A stretch of 64,000 bases of DNA from Sphingomonas piscis (GCF_011300455.1 NZ_CP049869.1:2259501-2323500), one strand, 5' to 3'. Shown: positions 44,888 through 54,675, counted from the first letter of the stretch. Program-made: numbers and translations. Notes: generated by a model not told the origin, from the sequence alone.

Positions 44888-47056
44888 TCACAAGAAGCTG
44901 TATGGGTCGACGTCGATCGCGACCCGGACCTTTGCGCTCCACTCGATCGGGGCGAGCCAGTCGCGAATGACATCCTGTACATCCAGGCTTCGGCGGGCGT
45001 GGACGAGGAGGCGCTGGCGGTGGCGTCCGCGGAGCATGGCGAGCGGCGCCGGGGCGGGGCCGAACACCGCCATGCCTTCCACTTCCGGTGCCGCATGGGC
45101 GATCCTACGCGCGACGCTCTCGGCTTCGGCTTGCTCTTCCGATGAGACGATGATTGCCGCCAAGCGGCCAAAGGGGGGCATGGCCGCATCACGGCGCGCC
45201 TCCGTTTCGGCGGCATAAAAGCCGGCGGTGTCGCCTGAGACCAGTGCGGCGATCACGGGCGCGTCAGGATCGTGGGTCTGAACCAGCACGCGCCCCGGCT
45301 TGTCGCCACGCCCTGCGCGGCCTGCGACCTGCTGGATCTGCTGAAAGCTGCGCTCCGCCGCCCGGAGGTCGCCGCCCTGCAGGCCAAGGTCCGCGTCGAC
45401 AACACCGACCAGCGTGAGGTTCGGGAAATGGTAGCCCTTGGTCACCAGCTGGGTACCGACGACGATGTCGATCGCACCGGCTTCCATCTGCTCGACGAAG
45501 TCGGCGGCGCGGGCCGGCGACCAGATGGTGTCCGAGGTGACGATCGCCGTGCGCGCCTCCGGGAACAGCGCCGCCACTTCATCGGCGATCCGTTCGACCC
45601 CTGGGCCGCAGGCGACAAGGCTATCTTCCTCGCCACACTCGGGGCAAGCCTTCGGCGGCGGCATGACATGCCCGCAGTGATGGCAAGCCAGACGGTGCAT
45701 CAGCCGGTGTTCAACCATCCAGGCTGTGCAATTCGGGCATTGGAACCGGTGTCCGCAATGGCGGCATAGCGTGAGGGGCGCGAAGCCTCGTCGATTAAGA
45801 AAGAGCAAGCTTTGCTCGCCGCGCTCCAGGTTGGCCTCCAGCTCCACGACCAGGCTTGGCGCAAGCCACCGCCCGCGCATCGGTGGATCTTGGGTCAGAT
45901 CGATGGCGGTGAGGGCGGGAAGCTCGGCACCGGCGAAGCGCTGCGGGAGGGCGACCTCGCGATAGCGGCCGATCTCGACCATGTGCCGCGTCTCGATAGC
46001 GGGGGTGGCCGAGGAAAGAACCACCGGAATATTCTCGAACTTGGCGCGCATCACTGCGGCGTCCCGTGCGTGATATTGGACGCCTTCCTCCTGTTTGAAG
46101 GTCGGCTCGTGCGCTTCATCGACGACGATCAGGCCAAGGTCCGCATAGGGGAGGAACAAGGCGGAGCGAGCGCCAACCGTCACCTTCGCCTCACCGCTTG
46201 CAATCGCGCGCCAGGTCCGGCGGCGCTGTGAGGAGCGGAGGCCTGAATGCCAGGCGGATGGCTGGCAACCGAAACGAGCCTCGAACCGCTTTAGGAAGGG
46301 CTCGGTCAGCGCAATTTCCGGCAACAGGACGAGCGCCTGTTTACCCTGCCGGACGCACTCGGCCACCGCTTCGAAATAAACCTCCGTTTTGCCCGAACCC
46401 GTTACGCCGTCGAGAAGGACGGGATCGAACCCGCTGCCCACCGCATCCGCAAGGCTCCGAGCGGCCTCGAACTGCTGCGGCGACAGATCGGGCGGGGCAA
46501 AGTCCGGATTCGGGCAGTCGAGCGGCCGGTCGGAATCGACCGCCACCGCCTCCAGCGCGCCTGCGTTGACGAGGCCTCGAAGCACCGCATCGCTGACCTC
46601 CGCATGGTCGGCCAACTCGCGGATCGTGCCCTGACGTCCTGCTAGCCGCTGCAGCGCCTGCTCGCGCTGAAGAGTGAGGCGGGGCGGCACCAAGCCTGTT
46701 GAACGATACTCCGTAAGCTGGCGCGAGCCCTCCAGCGCGCCAGCCGATGGCAGAACCATCCGAAGCACGGCGGCGAGGGGACTTAGGTAATAGTCGGCGG
46801 TCCACTCGCAGAACCGCCGTAGCGGTGCAGCGATCGGCTGAACGTCGATGACATGATGAAATGGCCGGAGCCGATTGTCCCCAACCTCTTCGGTCGGCAG
46901 CCTGTCCGCTTCCCAGACTACGCCGATCAGCTGACGCGGTCCGAGGGGTGCAACGACGACCGAGCCCGGCTCGACATGCACGCCATCGGGTACGCGGTAA
47001 TCGAGCGGTCCAAGGGCAGCGTTCAGCGTGACGATACGGACACGGGGGAGGGGCAT
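44888..47056 (-). CDS. priA: Primosomal protein N' (PriA helicase)
   Basis: 722 residues from ATG 47056. N-terminal PriA DNA-binding domain (VVAPLGPRQLIGVVW), helicase core with Walker A GVTGSGKTEVYFE, DEAHEPTFKQEEG (DEAH) and SSATPAIETR, an eight-cysteine zinc region (CRHCGHRFQCPNC, CHHCGHVMPPPKACPECG), and QVAGRAGRGDKPG motif VI. Restarts stalled replication forks by loading the primosome. Length normal. Confidence 0.97.
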   Translation of the reverse strand: MPLPRVRIVTLNAALGPLDYRVPDGVHVEPGSVVVAPLGPRQLIGVVWEADRLPTEEVGDNRLRPFHHVIDVQPIAAPLRRFCEWTADYYLSPLAAVLRMVLPSAGALEGSRQLTEYRSTGLVPPRLTLQREQALQRLAGRQGTIRELADHAEVSDAVLRGLVNAGALEAVAVDSDRPLDCPNPDFAPPDLSPQQFEAARSLADAVGSGFDPVLLDGVTGSGKTEVYFEAVAECVRQGKQALVLLPEIALTEPFLKRFEARFGCQPSAWHSGLRSSQRRRTWRAIASGEAKVTVGARSALFLPYADLGLIVVDEAHEPTFKQEEGVQYHARDAAVMRAKFENIPVVLSSATPAIETRHMVEIGRYREVALPQRFAGAELPALTAIDLTQDPPMRGRWLAPSLVVELEANLERGEQSLLFLNRRGFAPLTLCRHCGHRFQCPNCTAWMVEHRLMHRLACHHCGHVMPPPKACPECGEEDSLVACGPGVERIADEVAALFPEARTAIVTSDTIWSPARAADFVEQMEAGAIDIVVGTQLVTKGYHFPNLTLVGVVDADLGLQGGDLRAAERSFQQIQQVAGRAGRGDKPGRVLVQTHDPDAPVIAALVSGDTAGFYAAETEARRDAAMPPFGRLAAIIVSSEEQAEAESVARRIAHAAPEVEGMAVFGPAPAPLAMLRGRHRQRLLVHARRSLDVQDVIRDWLAPIEWSAKVRVAIDVDPYSFL

Positions 47057-47119
47057 TCATCCGTCATTGCGAGGAACGAAGTAGCGACGCAATCCGCCCG
47101 GCAGGAGCCGGATGGACTT

Positions 47120-47899
47120 TTACTTGCCCCGCTTCTTGCGGTGGCTGTCGAGGTCGAGGACGGCGCTCTCCTCTTCGCCCTGAAGCAGGCCCAGACGGCG
47201 CGCGACTTCCTGGTAGGCTTCCGCCTCGCCACCCAGATCCTGGCGGAACCGGTCCTTGTCGAGCTTCTCGTTCGACTTCATGTCCCACAGGCGGCAGCCG
47301 TCGGGGCTGATTTCGTCGGCCAGGATGATCCGGGGGTAATCGCCCTCCCACACTCGCCCAAACTCCAGTTTGAAGTCGACCAGCCGGATGCCGATCGCAG
47401 CGAACATGCCGCACATGAAGTCGTTCACGCGGATCGCCATGTCGGCGATGTCGTTCATTTCTTCCTGACTGGCCCAGCCGAAGCAGGCGATATGTTCGTC
47501 GGCCACCATCGGATCGCCGAGCGCATCGTCCTTGTAATAATATTCGATGATCGTGCGGGGCAGCTGCGCCCCTTCCTCGATGCCTAGGCGCTTGGAAAGA
47601 GATCCGGCGGCCACGTTGCGGACGACCACCTCGATCGGCACGATCTCGCACTGGCGGATCAATTGCTCGCGCATGTTGAGCCGCCGGATGAAGTGGGTCG
47701 GAACGCCGATGGTTTGCAGCGACACGAAGATATGCTCGGAAATGCGGTTGTTCAGCACCCCCTTGCCGTTGATCGTGCCCTTCTTCTGGGCGTTGAACGC
47801 CGTCGCATCGTCCTTGAAATACTGGATCAAGGTGCCGGGCTCAGGACCCTCGTAGAGGATTTTCGCTTTGCCTTCATAGATTTGGCGGCGACGAGCCAT
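47120..47899 (-). CDS. purC: SAICAR synthase
   Basis: 259 residues from ATG 47899. Signature [48 protein letters not shown]-type [20 protein letters not shown], and [11 protein letters not shown]. Ligates aspartate to CAIR in purine synthesis. The C-terminal extension ([17 protein letters not shown]) is basic. Lies 63 bp after the priA start, so on an independent transcript. Confidence 0.96.
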   Translation of the reverse strand: MARRRQIYEGKAKILYEGPEPGTLIQYFKDDATAFNAQKKGTINGKGVLNNRISEHIFVSLQTIGVPTHFIRRLNMREQLIRQCEIVPIEVVVRNVAAGSLSKRLGIEEGAQLPRTIIEYYYKDDALGDPMVADEHIACFGWASQEEMNDIADMAIRVNDFMCGMFAAIGIRLVDFKLEFGRVWEGDYPRIILADEISPDGCRLWDMKSNEKLDKDRFRQDLGGEAEAYQEVARRLGLLQGEEESAVLDLDSHRKKRGK

Positions 47900-47975
47900 G
47901 GGCGATTGTTGCTCCAGCGTTCCGTGAAGCGGCGGCTATAGGCGAGCCGCCGCCCCACGGCAATTCGCGCGCCTT

Positions 47976-50828
47976 CTACGTGGCGGCAAGCTTGGCCTTG
48001 TCGCTGACGATGCGGATGCTGACCTCCCGATCGGCCGGCATATATTGCCGGGCAAGCTGCTGAAGCTGTGCCGGCGTGACCGATAGATAGGTCGCCCGCT
48101 GCTTGCGGATGCGCTCGATATCTTCGGGTTCGGTCTGCGCGACGGCGACCCGATCCAGCCAGAATCCATTGTCCCGGCGCGATCGATCGATGCGCTGCAG
48201 GGTTGGATTGCGGGCGCGGGTCAGCAGGTCGGCATCGACCGGCGCATCGCGAAGCTTGGCGACCGCTTGGCGGATGGCGTCCTCGACAGCGCCGATCTTG
48301 TCGGGCGCAACGGTGGCGCCGACGGCGATATAGCCGAAGTCGTCGAACGTATCCGACGCGTTCACCCCGACGCTTGGGGAATAGGTGTCGCCAAGCTCTT
48401 CCCGAAGGGTTTCCGTCAGCATGATGTTGAGAACGTCCGTCAGCACATCGAGCCCGACGAAGCGCTGATAATCGTCGTCGTCGGTCGCGGGCCACACGTC
48501 CGTGACCATCGCCTGATCCTCGGTCCCACGATGGGTAAGCGTCACCGGTGTGGTATCCCGGCGAACCCTTGCCTTGCGCTGCTCCGTGTAGGCAGGAGCA
48601 GCCGCGTCGCGGGCAGGCAGCGCGCCGAAGGTCTTCGCGACTGCCTCGATCACTTGAGCATCAACGAAGTCACCGACGATGCCGATCTCGATCGGAGCTG
48701 ATTGCAGCAGCGGTTGAAGTGCTGCCTTGGCCTCATCAAGCGTGCGCTGGGTCAGAACCTCGTTCGATGGTACCCCGAAGCGCGGATCACCGTCGGCAAT
48801 GATCCTGGGCACTTCGAAGCTCGACACGTTCTGCGCCGTTGCTCGCCGTTGGCCCTCAAGGACGGGCAGCACGCCTGCCCATCGATTGGCCGCCTCCGGG
48901 CGGTAGCCGGGCGCCGTGACGTATGCGGCGGTAAGCTGGAGTTGAAGCGGCAAATCCTCCGTCGACGTGCCGCCCTGCACCGCCAATGCATCTTCGGCGA
49001 CGGCCAGGCCCGGCTGGACATTGTGTCCGGCAGTGATTTTCCGGAGGTCCTCGATGCTGTGCTTCTCAAGCCCGGCAAGGGCGAAGACGCTGTTGATCAG
49101 CATCGGTAGCCCCGGTTTGTCGGCGGGCAAGGCCAGCATGCCGCCAGCGATCCTTACCGAGTAGCGGACGGAGCCGTTCTCGAAATCCGTCTTCTTGAGG
49201 TTCAGCCGGACGTTGTTGGCGAAGCGGATGGTGCGGATGCCGAGGTCGGTGATTGTCTTGTCGGCAACGATTTTGCCGGGCGTTCCGAAGTCCTGATAAG
49301 CGAACTGAAGATCGCCGCCATCGACAGGTGCCGCAACCGCGACCTGCCGGCTTGTTTCCAGCGCCGCCGTGACCTCGGCCTTGTCGACCGCGCTCTTGTC
49401 GGTCACGAACACGAGCGGCTTGCTGCCGGCCCACAGGCGGCGGAACTCGGCGTTCACCTCGTCCAGAGTGATGGACGGTGCCGTTTCGCGGTAAAAGGCG
49501 TAGCGGAACTCCGGCGTCGTGATGAAGTCGTTCTCCTCGACGATGGCGAGGATTGCGTTGGCGAGTTCCTGGTTACTTCGGGTCGACGAGCGTTCGGCAC
49601 TCCGCTTCAGCGCTCCCTCCGTTTCGCTCATCTGAACCTTCAGCTCGGAAGCGGTGAAGCCGAACTTGAGTGCACGGCGAAGCTCCTGCTCGGCGACCTG
49701 AAGGGCGTCCTTCCACTGTCCGTCCTTCGCCGCCGCCGAGATGCTGGCAGTGTAGCCGAGATCGCGGCTCGGGCTGCGTCCGGCGCTTGCGCCGATGAGT
49801 TTGCTGTCGGGTCGGTTCGAAATCTCCTGAAGCCGCCGGGCAAGCAGGGACATGGCGGCACCCTGGATCAGCTGTCGGCGGCGGTTCCAACGCGTATCGG
49901 CCGGATCCTCCCACGGAGTCATCACCATCAAGGCAACCGAGGTTTCCACCGCCGGGTCTGTGAAGACATCCACTGCGGCAGGCCGGGTGAGATCAACGCG
50001 GCCGCGGTCCAGCTTGGCGCCGGCCGGACCCTGCGGCTGCCAATCGGAGAATTTCGCGCGGATCTTACGCTCGATAATGGCCGGATCCGCGTCGCCGACG
50101 AATATCAAGGTGGCATTCTCAGGACGATAGTAGCGGCGGTAAAGGTCGCGGATCGTGTCCGCCGTTGCCGTTTTGAGCACCTCATCGGTGCCGATCGGGA
50201 AACGGTTGGGGTAGGGCGTCAGTGGATATTGGAACTGCATGCCCTGAAGCGCGCGCTTAAGCTGGTAATTGTCCCGGGCGCGTCGTTCGCTGAGCACCAC
50301 ACCGCGCTCGCGATCGACAGCACCCTGGTCGATCTTCAGTTCGCTGGCGACTTCCCGCATTAGGAAGAGCGCAGTGTCGATCCGCTCATTGTCCGTCTTG
50401 GGCAGATCCAGCATGTAGGTTGTGTCTTCGAACCCGGTACTGGCATTGGTGTCGGGGCCGAAGGCCAGCCCCTGACGCTGAAGGATCCGGATCATGTCGC
50501 CCTCGGGCACATGGGTCGAACCGTTGAACGCCAGATGCTCGATGAAGTGAGCGAGCCCGCGTTCCTTCTCGCTTTCGGCAATGGAGCCGAATGCAAAGTT
50601 GAAGCGGACAGACGCGGTCCCTTTCGGCGTGGCGTTGCGCCGAATGGCGTATTTCATGCCGTTGGGCAGCTTGCCGAACCGGATCGATGGATCCGGCGTC
50701 ACGTCCGTGTAGGGCACGCCCCACGGGTTTGACCCGGTACCGGCAAGTGCCGGGCTCACGTAAAGGGCGCAGGCAAGCGCCGTTGCAGAAAGAAAGACGC
50801 GGCGGAAACGACGCCTCTGGATGTTCAA
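47976..50828 (-). CDS. M16 (insulinase-like) zinc peptidase, two-repeat form
   Basis: 950 residues. I choose TTG 50828, preceded by GGAGG nine bases upstream, giving a signal peptide (FLSATALACALYVSPALA); an upstream TTG at 50858 lacks this support. Inverted zinc motif HFIEHLAFNG (HxxEH) near residue 94 with the distant Glu in GVVLSERRARDN. The second half repeats the M16 fold without the metal site, as in pitrilysin-type proteins. Predicted periplasmic or exported peptidase. Confidence 0.9.
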   Translation of the reverse strand: MNIQRRRFRRVFLSATALACALYVSPALAGTGSNPWGVPYTDVTPDPSIRFGKLPNGMKYAIRRNATPKGTASVRFNFAFGSIAESEKERGLAHFIEHLAFNGSTHVPEGDMIRILQRQGLAFGPDTNASTGFEDTTYMLDLPKTDNERIDTALFLMREVASELKIDQGAVDRERGVVLSERRARDNYQLKRALQGMQFQYPLTPYPNRFPIGTDEVLKTATADTIRDLYRRYYRPENATLIFVGDADPAIIERKIRAKFSDWQPQGPAGAKLDRGRVDLTRPAAVDVFTDPAVETSVALMVMTPWEDPADTRWNRRRQLIQGAAMSLLARRLQEISNRPDSKLIGASAGRSPSRDLGYTASISAAAKDGQWKDALQVAEQELRRALKFGFTASELKVQMSETEGALKRSAERSSTRSNQELANAILAIVEENDFITTPEFRYAFYRETAPSITLDEVNAEFRRLWAGSKPLVFVTDKSAVDKAEVTAALETSRQVAVAAPVDGGDLQFAYQDFGTPGKIVADKTITDLGIRTIRFANNVRLNLKKTDFENGSVRYSVRIAGGMLALPADKPGLPMLINSVFALAGLEKHSIEDLRKITAGHNVQPGLAVAEDALAVQGGTSTEDLPLQLQLTAAYVTAPGYRPEAANRWAGVLPVLEGQRRATAQNVSSFEVPRIIADGDPRFGVPSNEVLTQRTLDEAKAALQPLLQSAPIEIGIVGDFVDAQVIEAVAKTFGALPARDAAAPAYTEQRKARVRRDTTPVTLTHRGTEDQAMVTDVWPATDDDDYQRFVGLDVLTDVLNIMLTETLREELGDTYSPSVGVNASDTFDDFGYIAVGATVAPDKIGAVEDAIRQAVAKLRDAPVDADLLTRARNPTLQRIDRSRRDNGFWLDRVAVAQTEPEDIERIRKQRATYLSVTPAQLQQLARQYMPADREVSIRIVSDKAKLAAT

Positions 50829-50948
50829 ACCTATTCCCCTCCGAACGTTGAGTGGCAACCTAGGTTGCCAAAACCGGCGATCAAGCCGGCTTCGATCAGG
50901 GGGCGTGAGGGAACGGTGAGGGGCGGGACGTCTGACTATCAGGTGATG

Positions 50949-51140
50949 TCAGGCGTGGCCGGGGCCTCGGACACGGCGGCGCGCGCTTTGACGCTCCCAA
51001 GGGGCTTGCCACTGGGAATGATGAAGCGCGGTGAATCCCTGACGAAGTCCGCTCACGAAGGCGGCGACGGCCTGATCGATGCCGGCGTTCAAATCGGTGC
51101 GTGCAGACTGATAGTCGCGGTCGAACATTTCGTCGGTCAT
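50949..51140 (-). CDS. Small protein divergent from LysR regulator, unknown
   Basis: 63 residues from ATG 51140, preceded by AGGAG seven bases upstream, so translation is well supported. Sequence starts MTDEMFDRDYQSARTDLNAG, then a Trp/Gln/Arg-rich C-terminus (SQWQAPWERQSARRR). No domain recognised. Lies 24 bp after the stop of another tiny gene, likely one transcript controlled by the LysR regulator. Confidence 0.6.
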   Translation of the reverse strand: MTDEMFDRDYQSARTDLNAGIDQAVAAFVSGLRQGFTALHHSQWQAPWERQSARRRVRGPGHA

Positions 51141-51164
51141 CGTCAATCTCCTGTGCGTGGGAGG

Positions 51165-51341
51165 TCAGAGCGCGAGCGGGTAGCCGTCGCGAACACCGCT
51201 TTCGGCAAGTCGCTGTTCGATGAGCTGGAGCCTGTGGTCCGCATCCAGTCGGCGCCACGAATTCACCATCGGCAGCGATGGTGCCGTGAAGATGGGAGCT
51301 GAGCTCTGGGCGCGCGATAGCGATTGCAGGCCATAGGTCAT
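51165..51341 (-). CDS. Small protein, first in LysR-divergent pair, unknown
   Basis: 58 residues from ATG 51341 with only a weak ribosome site. The sequence has an N-terminal Ser-rich part and a C-terminal amphipathic helix (RLDADHRLQLIEQRLAESG). No family recognised. Its start is 183 bp from the divergent regulator start with a palindrome between, so co-regulation is plausible. Confidence 0.5.
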   Translation of the reverse strand: MTYGLQSLSRAQSSAPIFTAPSLPMVNSWRRLDADHRLQLIEQRLAESGVRDGYPLAL

Positions 51342-51476
51342 GGCGCAGGTTCCACTTTCTTGTCTTGTCGTTTGCCGCCGACGAGAGGCAGAGGAGGGGA
51401 GGTGCCCCATCGCCGGCGGTGAGGAGGACATAAGCGGGCGCCTGTCGTTACGCCAATCAAACACTTTGCTCCTGTA

Positions 51477-51491
51477 ATAAGCTTGGCTTAT
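51477..51491 (+). promoter_or_regulatory. LysR-type T-N11-A operator
   Basis: ATAAGC-TTG-GCTTAT is a perfect palindrome containing T-N11-A (T 51478, A 51490), the LysR-family consensus. It lies 33 bp before the regulator start and in the shared divergent region. Confidence 0.7.
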
Positions 51492-51524
51492 ACCCCGTGC
51501 CAACTCAGGTGAACGAGGATCACG

Positions 51525-52418
51525 ATGCGTCGACTGCCTCCACTAGCGGCGATCCGCGCCTTCGAGGCTGCCGGGCGTACCGAGAATTTCACTGCCGCAG
51601 CCGCCGAGCTTGGAATGACCCAGGCGGCCGTGTCCTATCAGGTGAAGAGCCTTGAAGAGCGCCTGGGAGCGGCGTTGTTCAAGCGGGAGCGCGGCCGCGC
51701 CAAGCTGACCCCGCTCGGTGAACGGCTGCTTCCCGCGCTGACCCAGGCATTCGACAAGATCGAAGCTGCGTTTGCCAGCCATAAGGCGGAGGATGAGTCG
51801 CTCCTGACCATCACCACCACTCACACTTTCGCGAACACATGGCTCGCGTGGCGGCTTGGGGGATTTCAGATGCAGCACATGGATTTGGCGGTGCGCATGA
51901 CGACCAGCAACGCCATCGTCGATCTTCACTCGGGGGAGGCCGACGTAGCGATCAGGGCCGGCCTTGGTCATTGGCCAGGCCTGGAAACCCATAAGCTGAT
52001 CGAAGCCGACTTCACGCCGATGGCAAGTCCGGCCTGCATCGAAAAATACGAAGGCGAGCTCGGCCGAACGCTCCAGCCCTCAGACCTTGTCGACCTGCCG
52101 CTGATCGGCCGTCAGGACGAATGGTGGAACCTGTGGCTTCGCGCCGCCGGAGTATCGCTCGATCGACCGCTGCCGCGCGGCGGGATCCGCTTGGACAACC
52201 AGGCCAACGAAGGACACGCGGCAATGGCGGGCCTTGGTATCGCCCTGCTGACCCCATTTCTCTGGCGGGGCGATGTTGCCGCCGGCCGGTTGCGCCCGGT
52301 GTTCGACACCACGGCGACCGCCGGGCATGCCTATTGGCTTGTCCTACCGCCTGAGCGGCGGATGCTGCCCAAGGTGAAGCGCTTCCGCGAATGGCTGCTT
52401 CAGGAAATCGCGGCTTAA
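51525..52418 (+). CDS. LysR-family (GcvA-like) transcriptional regulator
   Basis: 297 residues from ATG 51525, with GAGGA seven bases upstream. Helix-turn-helix at residues 2-60 (PPLAAIRAFEAAGRTENFTAAAAELGMTQAAVSYQVKSLEERLG), then LysR substrate-binding fold (ITTTHTFANTWLAWRLGGFQ, ADVAIRAGLGHWPGLETHKL). Of the GcvA/AmpR subgroup by its N-terminus. Divergent from two tiny genes, which it probably controls. Confidence 0.92.
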   Translation: MRRLPPLAAIRAFEAAGRTENFTAAAAELGMTQAAVSYQVKSLEERLGAALFKRERGRAKLTPLGERLLPALTQAFDKIEAAFASHKAEDESLLTITTTHTFANTWLAWRLGGFQMQHMDLAVRMTTSNAIVDLHSGEADVAIRAGLGHWPGLETHKLIEADFTPMASPACIEKYEGELGRTLQPSDLVDLPLIGRQDEWWNLWLRAAGVSLDRPLPRGGIRLDNQANEGHAAMAGLGIALLTPFLWRGDVAAGRLRPVFDTTATAGHAYWLVLPPERRMLPKVKRFREWLLQEIAA

Positions 52419-52427
52419 GAAAAGGGG

Positions 52428-52460
52428 CGGGGACAGGCTTGCGTGCCGAACCTGTCCCCG
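52428..52460 (-). terminator. Rho-independent terminator, minus strand
   Basis: CGGGGACAGG (52428-52437) pairs perfectly with CCTGTCCCCG (52451-52460) across a 13-nt loop. Reading on the minus strand it is followed by CCCCTTTTCTT. It ends the 90-residue gene at 52578 and lies ten bases after the regulator stop. Confidence 0.75.
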
Positions 52461-52577
52461 CGGCCAGCAGACGTCAGGGGTGTCGCTCGGCCGACAGGAG
52501 AGATAAACCCTACTAAACAACTAGACAATACCTGTTTTGATCAGTTCGGCGATGATGAAAGGGCGTTCGTCGCTCAG

Positions 52578-52850
52578 TCATTCCGCAGCGGCGGCAAATT
52601 CTTCGGATTTCTCCAGTATGGTCACTTCCCGGAGCAGTTCGTCCACGCTCCGGCTGAGCTCGGGTAGTAGAGGCATTGGGTGGCGCGCTCCGCGCATCGA
52701 CTCGACCAGAAGGATTGCGTCGATGAGGATGGGGACGACCAAGGCTTCGGGATCATCCAGCTCCGCAAGCCGGCGGAGCTTGGCGATTGCCTTGTCCCGC
52801 GCGGCCTGCGGGTTCGACACCGCTTCCGCCCGCCCGATCAACCATCCCAT
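52578..52850 (-). CDS. Small hypothetical cytosolic protein
   Basis: 90 residues from ATG 52850, with AGGAG about nine bases upstream. Helical throughout: AARDKAIAKLRRLAELDDPEALVVPILIDAILLVESM, ELSRSVDELLREVTILEKSEEF. No signal peptide or known motif. Followed by a minus-strand terminator, so it is probably a single-gene transcript. Confidence 0.65.
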   Translation of the reverse strand: MGWLIGRAEAVSNPQAARDKAIAKLRRLAELDDPEALVVPILIDAILLVESMRGARHPMPLLPELSRSVDELLREVTILEKSEEFAAAAE

Positions 52851-52980
52851 CGTCCTGCTCCTGCTACGCTACAAACACGCAAGATAGCGGGAGCTGCATT
52901 GCGGTGAAGCTCGGCACAGCGCGGCCCCGAGTCATTTCAGCGTGAAGGCGATTAGCTTTGCGCGATTTCCCTGCTGTGCG

Positions 52981-53373
52981 TCACGGGAGCGGGGGCGAGT
53001 AGTCCGTCATCGTCATGAAGGTGCTGTCGATCTTTGCGACAAGCGGGCCGTTCACTTCGGAGTTCTTGTACACCTTCTGCCACTCCGGATCGGCGATGAA
53101 ACTTTTCCAGTCCGCTTCTCGCGCTTCCTTGCTGGGGTAGGAAACGACGTAGACGATCCGGCCTTCCGGCCGCTCGGGGGTCGGCAATTCATTCCAGTAA
53201 GCGACGTTGCGCATGCCGTGCTTGGCAAAGAGCTTGGTCGTGTGATTGCGGAACCGGGCGTTGAGCTCCGCCAGTTTACCAGGAGCCGGTGTGTAGACGC
53301 GAAGCTCATAAACCGGTGTTTGCTGGGGTGCGGCCGCCGCAAGCGCGAGTGCCGACAGAAGGTGCGCAATCAT
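52981..53373 (-). CDS. NIPSNAP family protein, exported
   Basis: 130 residues from ATG 53373, with AAGGA eight bases upstream that overlaps the preceding stop. Signal peptide (MIAHLLSALALAAAAPQ), then the NIPSNAP pattern VYELRVYTPAPGKLAELNARFRNHTTKLFAKHGMRNVAYW. Ferredoxin-like dimeric alpha-beta barrel of unclear function. Downstream of, and coupled to, the DUF2059 gene. Confidence 0.85.
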   Translation of the reverse strand: MIAHLLSALALAAAAPQQTPVYELRVYTPAPGKLAELNARFRNHTTKLFAKHGMRNVAYWNELPTPERPEGRIVYVVSYPSKEAREADWKSFIADPEWQKVYKNSEVNGPLVAKIDSTFMTMTDYSPPLP

Positions 53374-53376
53374 CAA

Positions 53377-54150
53377 CTAATCCTTCTTGGTTCCAGCCGC
53401 GGGTTTGTCGAGCGCCTTCATCTGTGCATCGAATGCCGCTCCATCCTTCATCAGATCCGGGAACATGGTCATCATGTCGGGCATCAGTTGAAGGGAGCCG
53501 CGCATCACCTCCGGCTCGAACCACAGACCGACCATCTGCCGACTATAAGCCGCTCCGGTCGGGGTCGCGAGGAAGGTCTGGATTTCCGCGAGCTGCCTGT
53601 CGTCGAACTTGCGGGCGAGCGCGCGGGCCATGCCCTCGCGGAACTTGGGCTCGGCGACGTCGCCCAACTTAACGAACATCACACCCGCAAAGGCCCGGAT
53701 GGCCGCAAGCTTGGCGTCGAAGTTCGGCTCCTTCTTCGCTAGCATCACGCGCAGCGGCTCGGTGCTGGGCGGACCGGCCTTCTTGTCCTTGCCCGCCTTC
53801 TTGGCGAACTCCTCCGGGAACATGCCGGCAAAATCGGCCTCGCTCATGTTGAGGACGCGGTCCGTCATCGTGTCAACGAAGCCGTTCACCGCCTGTGCAT
53901 AGGTGCCCTTCGGGAACATTGTCATCGTCGCCTGACGCGCGACTGCCAGACGCGCAGGGTCGGGCTCCGGGCCGGCTGGGAAGAATTTGTCGAAGACGTT
54001 CATCATCAGCGCCATGGCCTTCATCGGGTCCATGTCCGGCTTCTTGTCGGCCTTTGCAGAAGCGCTGGTCTCAACCTTGGGCTTGGCGGCCGCGTCTTGC
54101 GTCGGCGCGGCAGTGGTGGCGGCAAGCGCCAGCATAACGTGAAGCGGCAA
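53377..54150 (-). CDS. DUF2059-domain exported protein
   Basis: 257 residues from TTG 54150, supported by GGGGAG nine bases upstream. Signal peptide (PLHVMLALAATTAAPTQDA), a Lys/Ala-rich linker, then residues 170-240 of DUF2059 type (LARKFDDRQLAEIQTFLATPTGAAYSRQMVGLWFEPEVM). Family members are periplasmic with unknown function. Forms a two-gene unit with the NIPSNAP gene. Confidence 0.85.
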   Translation of the reverse strand: MPLHVMLALAATTAAPTQDAAAKPKVETSASAKADKKPDMDPMKAMALMMNVFDKFFPAGPEPDPARLAVARQATMTMFPKGTYAQAVNGFVDTMTDRVLNMSEADFAGMFPEEFAKKAGKDKKAGPPSTEPLRVMLAKKEPNFDAKLAAIRAFAGVMFVKLGDVAEPKFREGMARALARKFDDRQLAEIQTFLATPTGAAYSRQMVGLWFEPEVMRGSLQLMPDMMTMFPDLMKDGAAFDAQMKALDKPAAGTKKD

Positions 54151-54277
54151 TCTGGATCTCCCCCGAGTAGGCGGCCAGCCTATTGTCGCTGCACATCTCT
54201 TTCAATCTCGTTTTGCAGCGGAGGTTGTCAGCCGCACTCGGCGCGCTAGAGCGGCGTCGCTGATGAAGGGGGTTCGA

Positions 54278-54675
54278 ATGGCGAAGAGCGTGGTCGAGGG
54301 CAGGGCGATGTTCGGCAATGGTCGATCGTGCGGATCGATATCCGCTCGCCGGTCAGGCGCGACGCTTGGCCGGTAGCCCGGATCGAGCTTGAGCATCCTG
54401 ATCGCGGACGCGTCACTGACATCGGCAAAGCACCGGGCGCCTTCGACGCCGCCTTCGTCGCCGCAAGCCACATTCTCGGCGTCTCACCGCGGCTTCTGAG
54501 CTACAATGTCCGCTCCGGCGCACCGAAGGAGGGCGAAGCCCTGCCGATCACCATCGATGTCGAGCTGGAGATCGACGGCGCGACCTACACGGGAAGCAGT
54601 TCGGGGGCGGACCTTGTCGAATGTTCGCTGGAGGCCTGGTTGGACGGTATCGCGAAGTCAGGCGCAGGAGCCTGA
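54278..54675 (+). CDS. LeuA regulatory-domain protein, apparent frameshift
   Basis: The well-formed part (from about 54316 to 54675) reads WSIVRIDIRSP, IELEHPDRGRVTDIGKAPGAFDAAFVAASHIL, and SSSGADLVECSLEAWLDGI, the alpha-isopropylmalate-synthase regulatory (LeuA C-terminal) domain standing alone. In that frame there is no convincing start: GTG 54328 has no ribosome site. In the adjoining frame ATG 54278 has AAGGGGG five bases upstream and reads MAKSVVEGRAMFGN, so one base missing near 54315-54320 would join them. Standalone domains of this type are not understood. Lies 71 bp before parC. Confidence 0.7.
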
